The position numbers were made by a program, and so were the translations under genes. Source: JACPVU01 sp964373255 (GTDB lineage: Archaea; Aenigmatarchaeota; Aenigmatarchaeia; GW2011-AR5). Taken from it: DNA of 64,000 bases. The notes under the pieces were generated by a model. That model had not been told where the DNA came from and did no database searches. It saw nothing but the letters and a program-made list of their open reading frames with translations. Positions 6,893 through 15,818 of the stretch are shown one piece after another; within the stretch, counting starts at the first letter, position 1, and every line of letters begins with the position of its first letter. The stretch spans positions 78,700 through 142,699 of the forward strand of contig CAYJTG010000002.1 of the NCBI GenBank assembly GCA_964373255.1, written 5' to 3'.

Positions 6893-8725
6893 TCACACAA
6901 ATATCTTCAGGTCATTTTTTATCAGGGCGTGCATGACGTCCTTTCCGACGTCGCTGTTCTTTGCGACGCGGATTTGAGAGTTTTTGCCGATTGTTGCCGA
7001 GAACAGGTACTGCCCAGAAACGTAAAAGTTTGCGATCTTTACAGGTTTTTCATTGACGGTGAAAACGATGTAGGCGCCTGTCTCTTCTTTTTCAAAAGTA
7101 ATTTCCTTGCCCATTGTAGCTACCTTCGGGCTTACCTCTATGCTTATACCCAGCTTTTCCTCGAGTTCCTTTATGGTCTTGCCCTGCCTTCCGATCAGGC
7201 GTGGTATGACGTCGTTCTCCACCCTTACAACAACCTTGTTGTCCGATACCATGTCGACGGCAACATTCCTGTCAAAATGTCTGAGCTCTGATACAATTTG
7301 CCTCTTTGCAAGTTTAATTAATCCTGATTCTTTTGCCTTTGCTTCAACGGGTATTATCACATTTTCTTCTCCGTACGTGTATATTTCGTACTCGAGCTTG
7401 TTTGTCATAAAATCGCGCACCTCGACAACCGGCCTTGCCAGGTCTGCTTCGGTCATGCCCGTTGGCGTCCTCACGACTAGCTTCAAGAAATAGACCTTCT
7501 CTATGCGACCGGCTTTGATGAAGACTATTGTATCGATTATGTGGGGCACCATACCAAGCTCGATACGCCCCATGAACCTCTGCACGGCATCAATGGGGTC
7601 GCTTGCGTGCACAACACCGATCATGCCTATGCCTGAAAGGCGCATGTCAGAAAATATTATAAATTCCTCTGTTTTTCGCACTTCGTCAAACACGGTGTAG
7701 TCCGGCCGAACGAGCAAAAGGAGGTCAGCCGTATTTTCAAAGCTGCCCCGCAATTTTGAATACTGTGTTATTTCAGGCCTGACCTGAAGGTCGCGGGGCG
7801 ATTCCATTGTTTTTACGATCTTGCCGTTATTTTCATAGAACTCGGCGATTGAAGCGGCAAATGTCGATTTGCCAGAGCCTGGCGGGCCCGCTATAATAAT
7901 TCCTTCTGCGCTTTTTGTCAGCCTTTCCCTTAATTTATCAGGAACGTTGTAATCGTCCAGCGCGAGCTTTGTAATAGGGCGAACGACAGTTATTTCAACA
8001 CCGTCTGAAAATGGTGGCCTCGCTATTGCTATTCTCATGTCGCCCATTTGTATAACAGATGCCATATGTCCGCCTAGCTCTATGAACGTATCCTCTTCAT
8101 AGCGGGCTGCATCGGTGACTTCTTTTATAATTTCCTCAAGACCTTCAGCCGTAAGCAGCTCTTCGCGGATTTTAACAAGCTGGAAATTTCCGGGTACGCC
8201 GCGCTTCGCCATCGGCAGCGTTCCTTCTTTTAGATGAAGGCTCATCGTGTCTTTTGTCATGAATGACGCCAATTTTGTTTCGGTCTTCTTCTCGTATGAT
8301 TTGAAGTATTTTGTCGGGACGCCTTCCGCCTCGCTTACCTGCGCCTGGACGTAGTCAGAAGTATAGAGTGTTGCTTTCTCTTCGCGAGCCACATCGAGAA
8401 TTAAGGCGTCGATACGGCCGTATTTTGCAAGCTGTATCTCTTCCATGGTCTGCCTTCTGCCCATCTTGGTAACCGTCACGCCCTTCCCGCCGAACTCGCG
8501 CAATTTCTTGATCTCTTCGATGCCCTTGAAGCCGACCTCACGCCCTTTGGATGCCTGTGCGCGAAGCTCCTCGACAACGAATTCTGGTATAATCACTTCT
8601 GTATCCTTAAACTCGCCTTTCTGCACGAGGTCAGACAATATTCCGGCTATCAGAACAGACGTATCCGCTACTATCCGGTTTGTCTTATTTTCATTTTTAT
8701 TCTCATTTTTATTTTCTTTTGTCAT
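6893..8725 (-). CDS. PIN-domain ATPase with KH domain (PilT-family, COG1855-like)
   Basis: 610 residues. The N-terminal PIN nuclease fold begins at about residue 18 (IVADTSVLIAGILSD, an acidic Asp in place) and continues to near 150. A RecA-like secretion-type ATPase follows, with Walker A GPPGSGKST at about 279-287 and a Walker B-like LLVRPDYTVFDEVRKTEEFI. A type I KH domain has the signature LIGRQGKTIKELEE near residue 512. This three-part PIN-ATPase-KH arrangement is an archaeal family thought to act on RNA; its substrate is not established. The AT-rich N-terminus (KENKNENKNENK) is low complexity. It converges with the small membrane protein at 6525. Confidence 0.85.
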   Translation of the reverse strand: MTKENKNENKNENKTNRIVADTSVLIAGILSDLVQKGEFKDTEVIIPEFVVEELRAQASKGREVGFKGIEEIKKLREFGGKGVTVTKMGRRQTMEEIQLAKYGRIDALILDVAREEKATLYTSDYVQAQVSEAEGVPTKYFKSYEKKTETKLASFMTKDTMSLHLKEGTLPMAKRGVPGNFQLVKIREELLTAEGLEEIIKEVTDAARYEEDTFIELGGHMASVIQMGDMRIAIARPPFSDGVEITVVRPITKLALDDYNVPDKLRERLTKSAEGIIIAGPPGSGKSTFAASIAEFYENNGKIVKTMESPRDLQVRPEITQYSKLRGSFENTADLLLLVRPDYTVFDEVRKTEEFIIFSDMRLSGIGMIGVVHASDPIDAVQRFMGRIELGMVPHIIDTIVFIKAGRIEKVYFLKLVVRTPTGMTEADLARPVVEVRDFMTNKLEYEIYTYGEENVIIPVEAKAKESGLIKLAKRQIVSELRHFDRNVAVDMVSDNKVVVRVENDVIPRLIGRQGKTIKELEEKLGISIEVSPKVATMGKEITFEKEETGAYIVFTVNEKPVKIANFYVSGQYLFSATIGKNSQIRVAKNSDVGKDVMHALIKNDLKIFV

Positions 8726-9088
8726 AAATTTTCACCTATTTTAATAAGACAAAATGATGATACACGTTTTGTTTTACTTTAATTATTTTTGAATCTTCTG
8801 AAAGATTCGAAAAGAAATCCTCAAGTTAGTCACAGGTTATATAAAGGATTTCATTTTTACTATAAATCTTCCTCAGAAAGAAGTAAGAGTCTTTTACTTG
8901 TTGATTGCAAAGATATTTAAACGTTTGTATTTTCGTCTCTTCTTTGTGGTTATGGATAAAAACATTTCGCCGATCGAAAGAATATAATGGATCGAAGAAA
9001 ATTCTTTATAAAGCAAAACCGATAGATATCTTTAGGGGTAGGTCGGCACCACTTTTTATCATGTTCAAAGGTCATAGTGGTGAATTTC
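8726..9088. other. AT-rich intergenic region with promoters and a 28-bp hairpin repeat
   Basis: No gene longer than a dozen codons is seen. The region should contain the divergent promoters of the PIN-KH gene (minus) and the small zinc-ribbon gene (plus). An ATGATGA box-C-like string at 8754-8760 lacks a convincing partner set of C'/D'/D boxes, so I do not call a C/D RNA. The repeat at 8791-8818 is listed separately. Confidence 0.5.
8791..8818 (+). repeat. 28-bp hairpin-containing direct repeat, copy 1
   Basis: The string begins GAATCTTCTGAAAGATTC (stem GAATCTT/AAGATTC) and continues GAAAAGAAAT. An identical 28-bp copy lies at 30495-30522. Both copies are intergenic. Confidence 0.7.
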
Positions 9089-9196
9089 ATGCACTGCACA
9101 GACTGCGGATCTGACCATATAGCCTACGATCCAATGAGCGAGGACAGGTTCTGCAGGGAGTGTGGGCTTGTGGTCGAGGAGATAAGATTCAGGTGA
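9089..9196 (+). CDS. Free-standing TFIIB-type zinc ribbon, 35 residues
   Basis: MHCTDCGSDHIAYDPMSEDR followed by FCRECGLVVEEIRFR. The pattern CxxC, about 15 residues, CxxCGLVVEE is the signature of the N-terminal zinc ribbon of TFB/TFIIB (family knowledge). The cyclin folds that should follow are absent: the ORF stops at once, and no cyclin-like sequence lies nearby in another frame. A GTG nine bases upstream (9080) is an alternative start. It is either a real microprotein that could bind RNA polymerase like TFB, or a fragment of a TFB gene. Function is unproven. Confidence 0.6.
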   Translation: MHCTDCGSDHIAYDPMSEDRFCRECGLVVEEIRFR

Positions 9197-9292
9197 AGAT
9201 AAATCTCTGACGAGCATTACAAACGGCTTTTTCTTACGTCTGGGGCTATGCAAAATATAAATAAACTGAACGCCATTGGTGGTTTTTTTCTC

Positions 9293-10567
9293 TTACTTTA
9301 TCAATTTCTTCACTTCTTCAAGATCATTAAGATTGACCTCGGTTTCCTGGCCGGTCTTCATGTTCCTTAGTTTTGCCTTTCCGGATTTGAGCTCTTTCTC
9401 GCCGAGAACAATCACATACGGAACGCCTTTAGAGTTAGCGTAATCCAATTCCTTGCTCAATGATCGTTTCATGAGATCGAATTCAGTCGGCACGCCGAGA
9501 GAAATGAGACTTCTTGCCAGCATTATTGCCTCTTTTACAGCCGTGTCGACAACAGGCGCTATGTAGATCTTCGTGTTTGTCTTTTCTGTTTTGATCAGTT
9601 TCTTTCCATCCAATGCAAGGATAAGTCTGTCGATGCCAAAAGATATGCCCGTGGCAAGAGTAGGCTTGCCGCCGAAACTTTCTATAAGATTGTCGTAACG
9701 GCCGCCGCCCCCAACGCTGACATCCAGGCCGGCATTTATCTCAAAAACCGGCCCTGTATAATATTCCAGACCGCGCACCAGGCTGATGTCAAACTTGACA
9801 AAGTCTGAAAAGCCAAAATTATCTATGTAATCGAGTATCGTTTCCAGCTCCTGAACGCCCTGTTTTCCGAGCTCTTCCTTCTCGACAATTTTTTTAACAT
9901 CCGGCAATTTCCTTATTTTTACGAAATCCATTATCTTCTTTATCTTCTCGTTCGCTACGCCTTTTTCTTTCAGCTCTTTTCCGACGTTGTTTTCGCCTAT
10001 CTTTTCCAGCTTATCAATGCTGCGCATGACATCAATAACTTCTTTTTTCAGACCTATAGAAATAAGAAACGCTTCGACAATTTTTCTGTTGTTGATTCGT
10101 ATAAAGAAATCAGTAAACCCCAGCGATCGCATCGAATCGCAAGCGACTGCTACGCACAATGCATCGGCTTCGCCTGCAGGAGCGCCCACAACGTCTACGT
10201 CGGCCTGCCAGAACTCTCTGTAACGACCGGATCCGGGCCGGTCGTATCGCCACACAGGGCCATACTGGTATCTGCGGAATGGCTTCGGTAATTGTGGATT
10301 GTTGACAATCACCCTTGCCAGCGGAACAGTAAAATCGAACCGTAGACCAAGCTCGCGATCAGATTTGTCCTTGAAATAATATATTTCATTCTTGATCTCG
10401 TCTCCGCCCTTTGCCGCCAAGAGCTTCCAGTCCTCAAAGGCGGGCGTCTGCAATGGGTCGAAGCACCATTTCTCGAAAATAGAAATAATCCTGTTCAAGA
10501 CGTACTGCCGTTTGATCATGTCCTCTGGCAGAAAATCGCGCGTTCCACGGGGTGGTTGGTATTCCAT
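9293..10567 (-). CDS. hisS: Histidine-tRNA ligase
   Basis: Class II synthetase of about 424 residues that charges tRNA-His with histidine. The start chosen is the ATG of MEYQPPRGTRDFLPEDM; the frame opens with a TTG three codons earlier. Motif 2 is seen in RRYQYGPVWRYDRPGSGRYR, the His-specific motifs in LVRGLEYYTGPVFE and GGGRYDNLIESFGGKPTLAT, and the anticodon-binding alpha/beta domain in the last 100 residues (IYIAPVVDTAVKEA). Length is normal. It is monocistronic, transcribed away from the repeat at 10637. The cognate tRNA-His gene lies 1.1 kb downstream of its start. Confidence 0.95.
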   Translation of the reverse strand: MEYQPPRGTRDFLPEDMIKRQYVLNRIISIFEKWCFDPLQTPAFEDWKLLAAKGGDEIKNEIYYFKDKSDRELGLRFDFTVPLARVIVNNPQLPKPFRRYQYGPVWRYDRPGSGRYREFWQADVDVVGAPAGEADALCVAVACDSMRSLGFTDFFIRINNRKIVEAFLISIGLKKEVIDVMRSIDKLEKIGENNVGKELKEKGVANEKIKKIMDFVKIRKLPDVKKIVEKEELGKQGVQELETILDYIDNFGFSDFVKFDISLVRGLEYYTGPVFEINAGLDVSVGGGGRYDNLIESFGGKPTLATGISFGIDRLILALDGKKLIKTEKTNTKIYIAPVVDTAVKEAIMLARSLISLGVPTEFDLMKRSLSKELDYANSKGVPYVIVLGEKELKSGKAKLRNMKTGQETEVNLNDLEEVKKLIK

Positions 10568-10636
10568 ATTTATCAACTTCTTTTACTTATTTTCTATCCT
10601 TAAAATCATTAAAATGTGGGACGTACTTCAGCATAT

Positions 10637-10730
10637 TGTAAACCCAGTAAATAATCAGGTATTATAACTGGGTTTACATATAGCGAACAACAAAAGTAAT
10701 ATGTCCAAAATCTTTTGTTGATTCGCTATA
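10637..10730. repeat. Bipartite palindromic repeat (GTAAACCC hairpin + TATAGC hairpin), copy 1
   Basis: Part 1 (10637-10676) is a hairpin GTAAACCCAGT/ACTGGGTTTAC with loop AAATAATCAGGTATTATA. Part 2 (10679-10730) is a stem TATAGCGAACAACAAAAG pairing with CTTTTGTTGATTCGCTATA. A copy at 63926-64000 matches over the 75 visible bases with one difference. An inverted copy with compensatory stem changes lies at 34436-34578. It is placed between hisS and a small membrane protein gene and is not coding. Confidence 0.8.
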
Positions 10731-10756
10731 AAAGGTTTTTGCCTTAATTAATTAAA

Positions 10757-10915
10757 ATGGCAGGCGGCAGTTATCTTAGATTTTTCATCGGGCTGATTCT
10801 CTCGCTATCCGTACTAATATCCTTTTTCTCAGGTGACAGAACTACACCCGTTTCTGCGATACTGTCAATTCTTTTCCTCATTCTCGCTGTGCTCTGGGCT
10901 ATTTTCAGGTTTTAA
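10757..10915 (+). CDS. 52-residue membrane protein
   Basis: Two hydrophobic helices (YLRFFIGLILSLSVLISFFS and VSAILSILFLILAVLWAIFR) are separated by a short polar turn (GDRTTP), giving a helical hairpin. It starts at MAGGSYLRFF with a T/A-rich upstream region from the repeat at 10637. The next gene starts 12 bp after its stop, so the two may be co-transcribed. There is no known family. Confidence 0.5.
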   Translation: MAGGSYLRFFIGLILSLSVLISFFSGDRTTPVSAILSILFLILAVLWAIFRF

Positions 10916-10927
10916 TAGATTTCTGTT

Positions 10928-11341
10928 ATGGTAAAAATCATGATGAACGAATCAGATTTTTATACGTTAGATTCCGACACTGAAACTGATACCATACTAG
11001 AAGAAATACCAAAAGGTGCGGAAGTGAGCACTAGCCAAGAAGGCACAAGAATAGACGCCTACCGAAGCCATGGGAATAGCCTATATAGCGTTGCTTTTTA
11101 CGAGCTTGAGAGGGAAGAGCATATGAGAAATAAACTCGGAATAGCTCCAGAACTAACCATAGCGATTCCGGGAATACCTTTCAATGAAACAGAGAATAAA
11201 TTCAGGTCAAAGGCACAGTACAAAATAGGATTGCGGAGCAGAAAAGATGAAGTGGAATATATTGTAGACATATTTGAGTTTTATCAGAAAAGGCTTGTTG
11301 GTGACATCATCGAGGAAATAAAAAAGGAATTTATGTCGTGA
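10928..11341 (+). CDS. Hypothetical protein, 137 residues
   Basis: Acidic N-terminus (SDFYTLDSDTETDTILEEIP), then a mixed alpha/beta region with ELTIAIPGIPFNETENKFRS and a C-terminal amphipathic helix (DIFEFYQKRLVGDIIEEIKK). No signal peptide, TM segment or metal-binding motif is seen. It sits between a small membrane protein and a parvulin, 4 bp before the latter, so an operon is likely. I do not recognise it. Confidence 0.55.
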   Translation: MVKIMMNESDFYTLDSDTETDTILEEIPKGAEVSTSQEGTRIDAYRSHGNSLYSVAFYELEREEHMRNKLGIAPELTIAIPGIPFNETENKFRSKAQYKIGLRSRKDEVEYIVDIFEFYQKRLVGDIIEEIKKEFMS

Positions 11342-11345
11342 TTTT

Positions 11346-11621
11346 ATGCCGTCAAAAATACGCTGCTCTCATATTCTTGTAAAGACAGAGCAAGAGGCAT
11401 TGGAAATTCTGGAAGACCTGCACAATGGAGTTAGCTTTGCCGCTTTAGCAGAGATGAAGTCGCAATGCCCGTCGCGTAAGAAAGGCGGGGACCTTGGTGT
11501 TTTTGGCCATGGGCAAATGGTCAAGCCGTTCGAGAAGGCTGCGTTTGCACTGGAGGTTGGCAAGATTTCCGGCCATGTCAAGACCGAGTTCGGCTGGCAT
11601 ATTATTAAGAGGACTGGATAA
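11346..11621 (+). CDS. Parvulin-type peptidyl-prolyl isomerase
   Basis: A single-domain parvulin of 91 residues: IRCSHILVKTEQEALEILED, then FAALAEMKSQCPSRKKGGDL, GVFGHGQMVKPFEKAAFAL and TEFGWHIIKRTG, which covers all conserved strands and the active-site His/Cys/Met/Phe cluster. It catalyses cis-trans isomerisation of X-Pro bonds. No signal peptide is present, so it is cytosolic, like the small archaeal and Par10-type enzymes. Its 3' end is 8 bp from the tRNA-His gene on the opposite strand. Confidence 0.85.
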   Translation: MPSKIRCSHILVKTEQEALEILEDLHNGVSFAALAEMKSQCPSRKKGGDLGVFGHGQMVKPFEKAAFALEVGKISGHVKTEFGWHIIKRTG

Positions 11622-11628
11622 ATAAAAG

Positions 11629-11761
11629 GGCTGGTATCGGGATTTGAACCCGACCGAAAGGATCCACAGTCCTGTACATCAGAATCTATTAACAGAATCT
11701 GTTTATGCTACCACTATAGCTATCTGTCTATGTGGCAAATAGCAGCTACATCATACCAGCC
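11629..11761 (-). tRNA. tRNA-His(GUG) with two introns
   Basis: Acceptor GCTGGTA (11760-11754) pairs with TACCAGC. The genome encodes G-1 (11761) and C73 (11629), the histidine identity pair. Intron 1 (11743-11714, 30 nt) is in the D-loop between 17 and 18: exon GTAG pairs with CTAT, CTAT with ATAG forms the inner helix, and splicing gives a D-loop AGCT-TGGTA. Intron 2 (11702-11674, 29 nt) is at 27/28: exon GCAT pairs with ATGT, bulges are AAA and ACA, and the inner hairpin is CAGATTCTG-type. The spliced anticodon arm is AAGGA-CTGTGGA-TCCTT. The T arm TCGGG-TTCAAAT-CCCGA is uninterrupted. Confidence 0.88.
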
Positions 11762-11839
11762 ATGAAATAAAACAAAATAAGCTTCGCTTTCTATTTATCT
11801 CTTTTGTGGGAAGGCTTAAAAGTAAGCAAAACAAAAAGA

Positions 11840-11902
11840 ATGCTTAATGATTTCGATGAAAAAGAAATCAAGCGCTACGCTAATTTCTATCAGCATCGAT
11901 AA
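11840..11902 (+). CDS. Possible 20-codon leader ORF upstream of ileS
   Basis: MLNDFDEKEIKRYANFYQHR begins about 25 bp downstream of a TATA-like CTTAAAAG (11814-11821), so it could be a leaderless upstream ORF. Its stop overlaps a small hairpin (CGATAA/TTATCG) just before the GTGAT ribosome binding site of ileS. It contains no Ile codon run, which argues against classical attenuation. It may be chance. Confidence 0.3.
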   Translation: MLNDFDEKEIKRYANFYQHR

Positions 11903-11916
11903 TTTATCGTGATACC

Positions 11917-14751
11917 ATGAACAATGAAAAAGAGCAGGAAATAATAAACTTCTGGGAAAAAAAGCATATCTATCAGAAGTTAAAGCACGCCTCCGCTAAA
12001 AACAAGAAGTTTTACTTTCTGGACGGCCCGCCTTATGCGACGGGCTCGATTCACATAGGCACCGCATGGAACAAGATCCTGAAAGACGCTTACATCAGGT
12101 TCTGGCGAATGATAGGTTTTAATGTATGGGACCAGCCTGGATACGACACACACGGATTGCCAATCGAGAATAAGGTCGAGAAGCAGCTTCAGATCAAATC
12201 AAAGGCCGATATAGAAAGGCTTGGAATAGAGAAATTCATAGTTGAGTGCAGGAACTTCGCAACAAAATTTATTTCTACGATGAACAGTCAGTTCGCTAAC
12301 TTAGGGGTGTGGATGGACTGGAACAGTCCTTACATCACACTGTCCAATGAATATATAGAAGGCGCGTGGCACACGTTCAAGACCGCATACGACAAGGGGT
12401 TTCTTTACCGAGGTTTGTATCCGGTGCATATATGCCCGCACTGCGAGACAGCCGTGGCTTATAATGAAATAGTATATGAAAATGTTACAGACCCATCGGT
12501 ATACGTAAAGTTCAGGGTGAGGTCCGACGAATCTATTCCAACCTACCTTGTTATTTGGACGACGACGCCGTGGACACTGCCTGCAAATACAGGCGTCATG
12601 GCGAAGCCCGGTGCTGATTATGTAAAGGTAAAAGTAAACGATCAGATGCTCATTATCGCAAAAGATCTCCTAGAAGGCACAATGCAAAAAATAGGTGCAC
12701 CGGACTACCAGATAATTTCTGTCGTTAAGGGAAAGGATATTGGAGGCCTCGAATATGAGCACCCGATGAGGGATATATTTGAATTTCAGAGAAGCCTCAA
12801 GAATGCACATAGAATTGTTCTGTCCGACCAGTTCGTTACATTGGACACAGGCACGGGACTTGTTCATACAGCCCCTGGTCATGGCCAGGAGGACTATAAA
12901 GTAGGCGTAGAAAATGCCCTGCCTGTAATTTCACCGGTCAATCTTAATGGAACGTTCAACAGCGAGTGTGGCGATTTGTCAGGTATATTTGTAAAAGCAG
13001 CGGACCGCCTAATTATCGACAAATTAAAGGAGCGCGGTCTGTTACTGCATGAGGAAAAAATAACCCACGAATACCCACAGTGCTGGCGGTGCAGCTCGCC
13101 ACTGCTTCTAATATCGGTGCAGCAGTGGTTTTTCCGCGTTACAAAGATCAGGAACAAGCTCATCGGAGAGAACAAAAAGGTCAACTGGTTTCCGAAATGG
13201 GCCGGCCAGAGATTCGAGAACTGGCTGGAAAACTTAGGCGACTGGCCTGTAAGTCGCCAGCGCTACTGGGGTATACCGCTGCCCATATGGGTGTGCGGGG
13301 ACTGCCACTATATCCGCGTAATAGGCTCTGCGAAAGAATTGAAAAAAGTAAAAGACCTGCACAGGCCTTACATAGACAACGTAACGCTAAAATGCAAGTG
13401 TGGGGAAAGGATGAAAAGGATACCTGACGTTTTGGACGTCTGGTTTGACGCCGGCCTTGCTTCGTGGGCATCGCTTGGGTACCCAAAGAACAAGACACTA
13501 TTCAAAAAATTGTGGCCTGCTGATTTAAACATAGAAGGCCCTGACCAGATACGCGGGTGGTGGAACGCTGAGCTTATAACGAGCGTGATAACCTTTGATA
13601 AAGCGCCTTTCAAAAACATCCTGTTTCACGGCTTCGTTCTGGATGCACACGGCACAAAAATGGCAAAAAGTGTGGGAAATATAGTAGCACCCGAAGAGAT
13701 TATAGAAAAATACGGCCGTGATGTTTTGCGGTCTTACTTCTTATCGTCGGCGCCCTGGGACGACTTCTATTTCAAATGGTCTGACGTCGAAACGCTGGCG
13801 AAATCTTTTGTTATAATAGAAAATACGTTCAATTTTGTGAAATCGTATTGCCAGAAGCCAAAAAAGGCAAAACTAAACGTGGAGGACAGGTGGATACTGT
13901 CAAAACTAAATTCCCTGATCGTAAGCGTCACGAGCGACATGTCGTCTTATAATATCCACAAGGCCGCAACGGAGATACAAGAATTTATTGTAAATGACTT
14001 CTCGAGGTGGTACATAAAAATTATCAGGAACCGCGTCTGGCCGACATACAAAAAAAGAGACCGTCACGCCGCGTTTTATACACTACACGAAACAACAAAG
14101 TCCCTGTCACTGCTGATGGCACCGCTGACGCCATTTCTGTCAGAACACATCCATCAAAACATCCTGAGGCATTTCGGCGAAAAATCAGAAAGCGTACATA
14201 TGTGCAAATGGCCGAGACCTGACAAAAAAATGATCGACAAAAGTACCGAGTCTATGATGGAAACTGTCAAAGAAATCATAGAAACTGTGAATTCTACAAG
14301 AAAGGAAAACAACCTAAACCAGAGATGGCCGGTAGATAAAATAATCGTAGAGAGCAAGGACGCGATCGTGAAAAAGGCTGCAAAGGAATTCGCTCGTGTA
14401 TTGACAGACATGGTCAATGCAAAAAAAATCGAATTTGGCCACGGTGAGAAGGATTTTGCCGAAAAACAATTTTCAAGGGGAAAAATATACGTAAGCAAAA
14501 ATGTACTGAAGGACGAGGCGTTACTGAGAGAGCTTCTGCGTGAAATACAAAACGAGAGGAAAAAAAGAAAACTGGTTGTCAAAGATAAAATACTGCTGCA
14601 TCTAGACAACGAAGCGATGAAAAAATTCGTGCGTGAAATAAAGGAAAAGGTCGGCGCAAAGAAAATTCAGTTTGGAAGCGTTGAGGGTGAATTCAGCAGG
14701 GTCAAGCTTGACGACAGCACAGTTAAGTTTAAATTCATGCTGGTGAAATGA
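11917..14751 (+). CDS. ileS: Isoleucine-tRNA ligase
   Basis: Class I synthetase of 944 residues. The HIGH motif is seen as PPYATGSIHIGTAWNKI near residue 40, the editing CP1 domain as VIWTTTPWTLPANTGVM, the GWWNAELIT segment before KMSKS, and KMSKS as HGTKMAKSVGN near residue 580. The C-terminal tRNA-binding helices end normally at VKFKFMLVK. A zinc knuckle is visible at CPHC (CPHCETAVAY) and CWRC/CGDC. It attaches Ile to tRNA-Ile, including presumably the unusual UAU isoacceptor at 30898. The start follows GTGATACC. One base separates its stop from the DHH gene. Confidence 0.95.
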   Translation: MNNEKEQEIINFWEKKHIYQKLKHASAKNKKFYFLDGPPYATGSIHIGTAWNKILKDAYIRFWRMIGFNVWDQPGYDTHGLPIENKVEKQLQIKSKADIERLGIEKFIVECRNFATKFISTMNSQFANLGVWMDWNSPYITLSNEYIEGAWHTFKTAYDKGFLYRGLYPVHICPHCETAVAYNEIVYENVTDPSVYVKFRVRSDESIPTYLVIWTTTPWTLPANTGVMAKPGADYVKVKVNDQMLIIAKDLLEGTMQKIGAPDYQIISVVKGKDIGGLEYEHPMRDIFEFQRSLKNAHRIVLSDQFVTLDTGTGLVHTAPGHGQEDYKVGVENALPVISPVNLNGTFNSECGDLSGIFVKAADRLIIDKLKERGLLLHEEKITHEYPQCWRCSSPLLLISVQQWFFRVTKIRNKLIGENKKVNWFPKWAGQRFENWLENLGDWPVSRQRYWGIPLPIWVCGDCHYIRVIGSAKELKKVKDLHRPYIDNVTLKCKCGERMKRIPDVLDVWFDAGLASWASLGYPKNKTLFKKLWPADLNIEGPDQIRGWWNAELITSVITFDKAPFKNILFHGFVLDAHGTKMAKSVGNIVAPEEIIEKYGRDVLRSYFLSSAPWDDFYFKWSDVETLAKSFVIIENTFNFVKSYCQKPKKAKLNVEDRWILSKLNSLIVSVTSDMSSYNIHKAATEIQEFIVNDFSRWYIKIIRNRVWPTYKKRDRHAAFYTLHETTKSLSLLMAPLTPFLSEHIHQNILRHFGEKSESVHMCKWPRPDKKMIDKSTESMMETVKEIIETVNSTRKENNLNQRWPVDKIIVESKDAIVKKAAKEFARVLTDMVNAKKIEFGHGEKDFAEKQFSRGKIYVSKNVLKDEALLRELLREIQNERKKRKLVVKDKILLHLDNEAMKKFVREIKEKVGAKKIQFGSVEGEFSRVKLDDSTVKFKFMLVK

Positions 14752-14752
14752 T

Positions 14753-15808
14753 ATGAAATATTTTAACGAAGCTGTACAATTTCTGAAGGACATCAACGTG
14801 AAGGACGAGATAATCATAGTTTTTAACAACGACGGGGACGGAATTTCATCATGCGCCATACTGATGAAATACCTAGAAACGACGGGAAAAAAGAAACCTT
14901 ACATCATATCACAGCCCATGCCCATGGACAAGAACCTTGTAAACAGGATAAAAACAGCATTGCCGAACAAAATAATATTTCTCGACCTTGTGGTTGACCA
15001 GCAGGAGGATATTTTGAAAAGGGTGCGGGGGTTTTCTGACATACTTATCGTAGACCACCACCAGATCATAAAAAATCTCAACGGCAATAACGTTGTCATG
15101 TTCAATCCGAGGTTTACACGCCCGACGATATACCAATCAACAACGTACCTCGTATACAAAGTCTGCTCCGAGCTCGTTGACCTCTCGGATTATTTATGGC
15201 TGGCTGGCATAGGCATCGTTTCTGACTACAATCTGGAAGACTCGACAGATACGGTGGAAAAAATAGCAAAAAAATATAAAATAGAAGTTCTGTATGAATC
15301 GTTTATGGGCAGAATCGCAGACATGATAAGCGCGACGCGCGCGACAAAAATGATGAGCTGTGAGGAAATGGTACCATTTTTCATGCGTGTAGTTGATCCG
15401 ACAAAGATAGAAGACGAAAAAGACGGGGATAAGCTTGTAAAATCATACCATATTGTGGAAGACGAGCTCAGTTCTCTTCTGCTAGACGCCCAGGAAAACT
15501 GCACAAAGGATGGCAACATAATACTGTACAATGCAAAATCAAAGTACAACCTCGATTCTTCTTTGTCGACAAAATTGAGCGAGAAGCACATGGATAAATT
15601 AGTCATCGTCTACAGCAAGAAGGGATCGCGGTACAAGATTTCAGCAAGAAACCAAAAGAAAAAAATCAACGCCGGCAAGGTCATGAAGCTTGCATCAAAA
15701 GGCCTGAAGGCTTCTGGCGGTGGGCACGAGGCTGCGGCCGGGGCGACCGTTGACGAAAAAGACTGGGAGAAATTTTTAAAAAACGTGGAAGAACTTGTGA
15801 ATAGGTAG
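14753..15808 (+). CDS. DHH/DHHA1 phosphoesterase (archaeal RecJ-like)
   Basis: 351 residues. Motif I is FNNDGDGISSCAILMKYL near residue 24, the DHH motif is ILIVDHHQIIKN near 95, and the C-terminal DHHA1 substrate-binding domain ends with SGGGHEAAAGATVDEKDW. The family includes RecJ exonucleases, archaeal GAN/HAN nucleases and small-oligonucleotide phosphodiesterases, so the exact substrate is open. It is translated just after ileS (TGATATG spacing), so the two are probably one transcript. The length fits the short archaeal RecJ-like proteins that associate with the replisome in other archaea (family knowledge). Confidence 0.8.
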   Translation: MKYFNEAVQFLKDINVKDEIIIVFNNDGDGISSCAILMKYLETTGKKKPYIISQPMPMDKNLVNRIKTALPNKIIFLDLVVDQQEDILKRVRGFSDILIVDHHQIIKNLNGNNVVMFNPRFTRPTIYQSTTYLVYKVCSELVDLSDYLWLAGIGIVSDYNLEDSTDTVEKIAKKYKIEVLYESFMGRIADMISATRATKMMSCEEMVPFFMRVVDPTKIEDEKDGDKLVKSYHIVEDELSSLLLDAQENCTKDGNIILYNAKSKYNLDSSLSTKLSEKHMDKLVIVYSKKGSRYKISARNQKKKINAGKVMKLASKGLKASGGGHEAAAGATVDEKDWEKFLKNVEELVNR

Positions 15809-15818
15809 CTGATGCATC

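Noticed and set aside
8745..8805. Box C/D-like RNA (ATGATGA and CTGA)
   Set aside because: Only one box C and one D-like string, poor spacing and no C'/D' pair.
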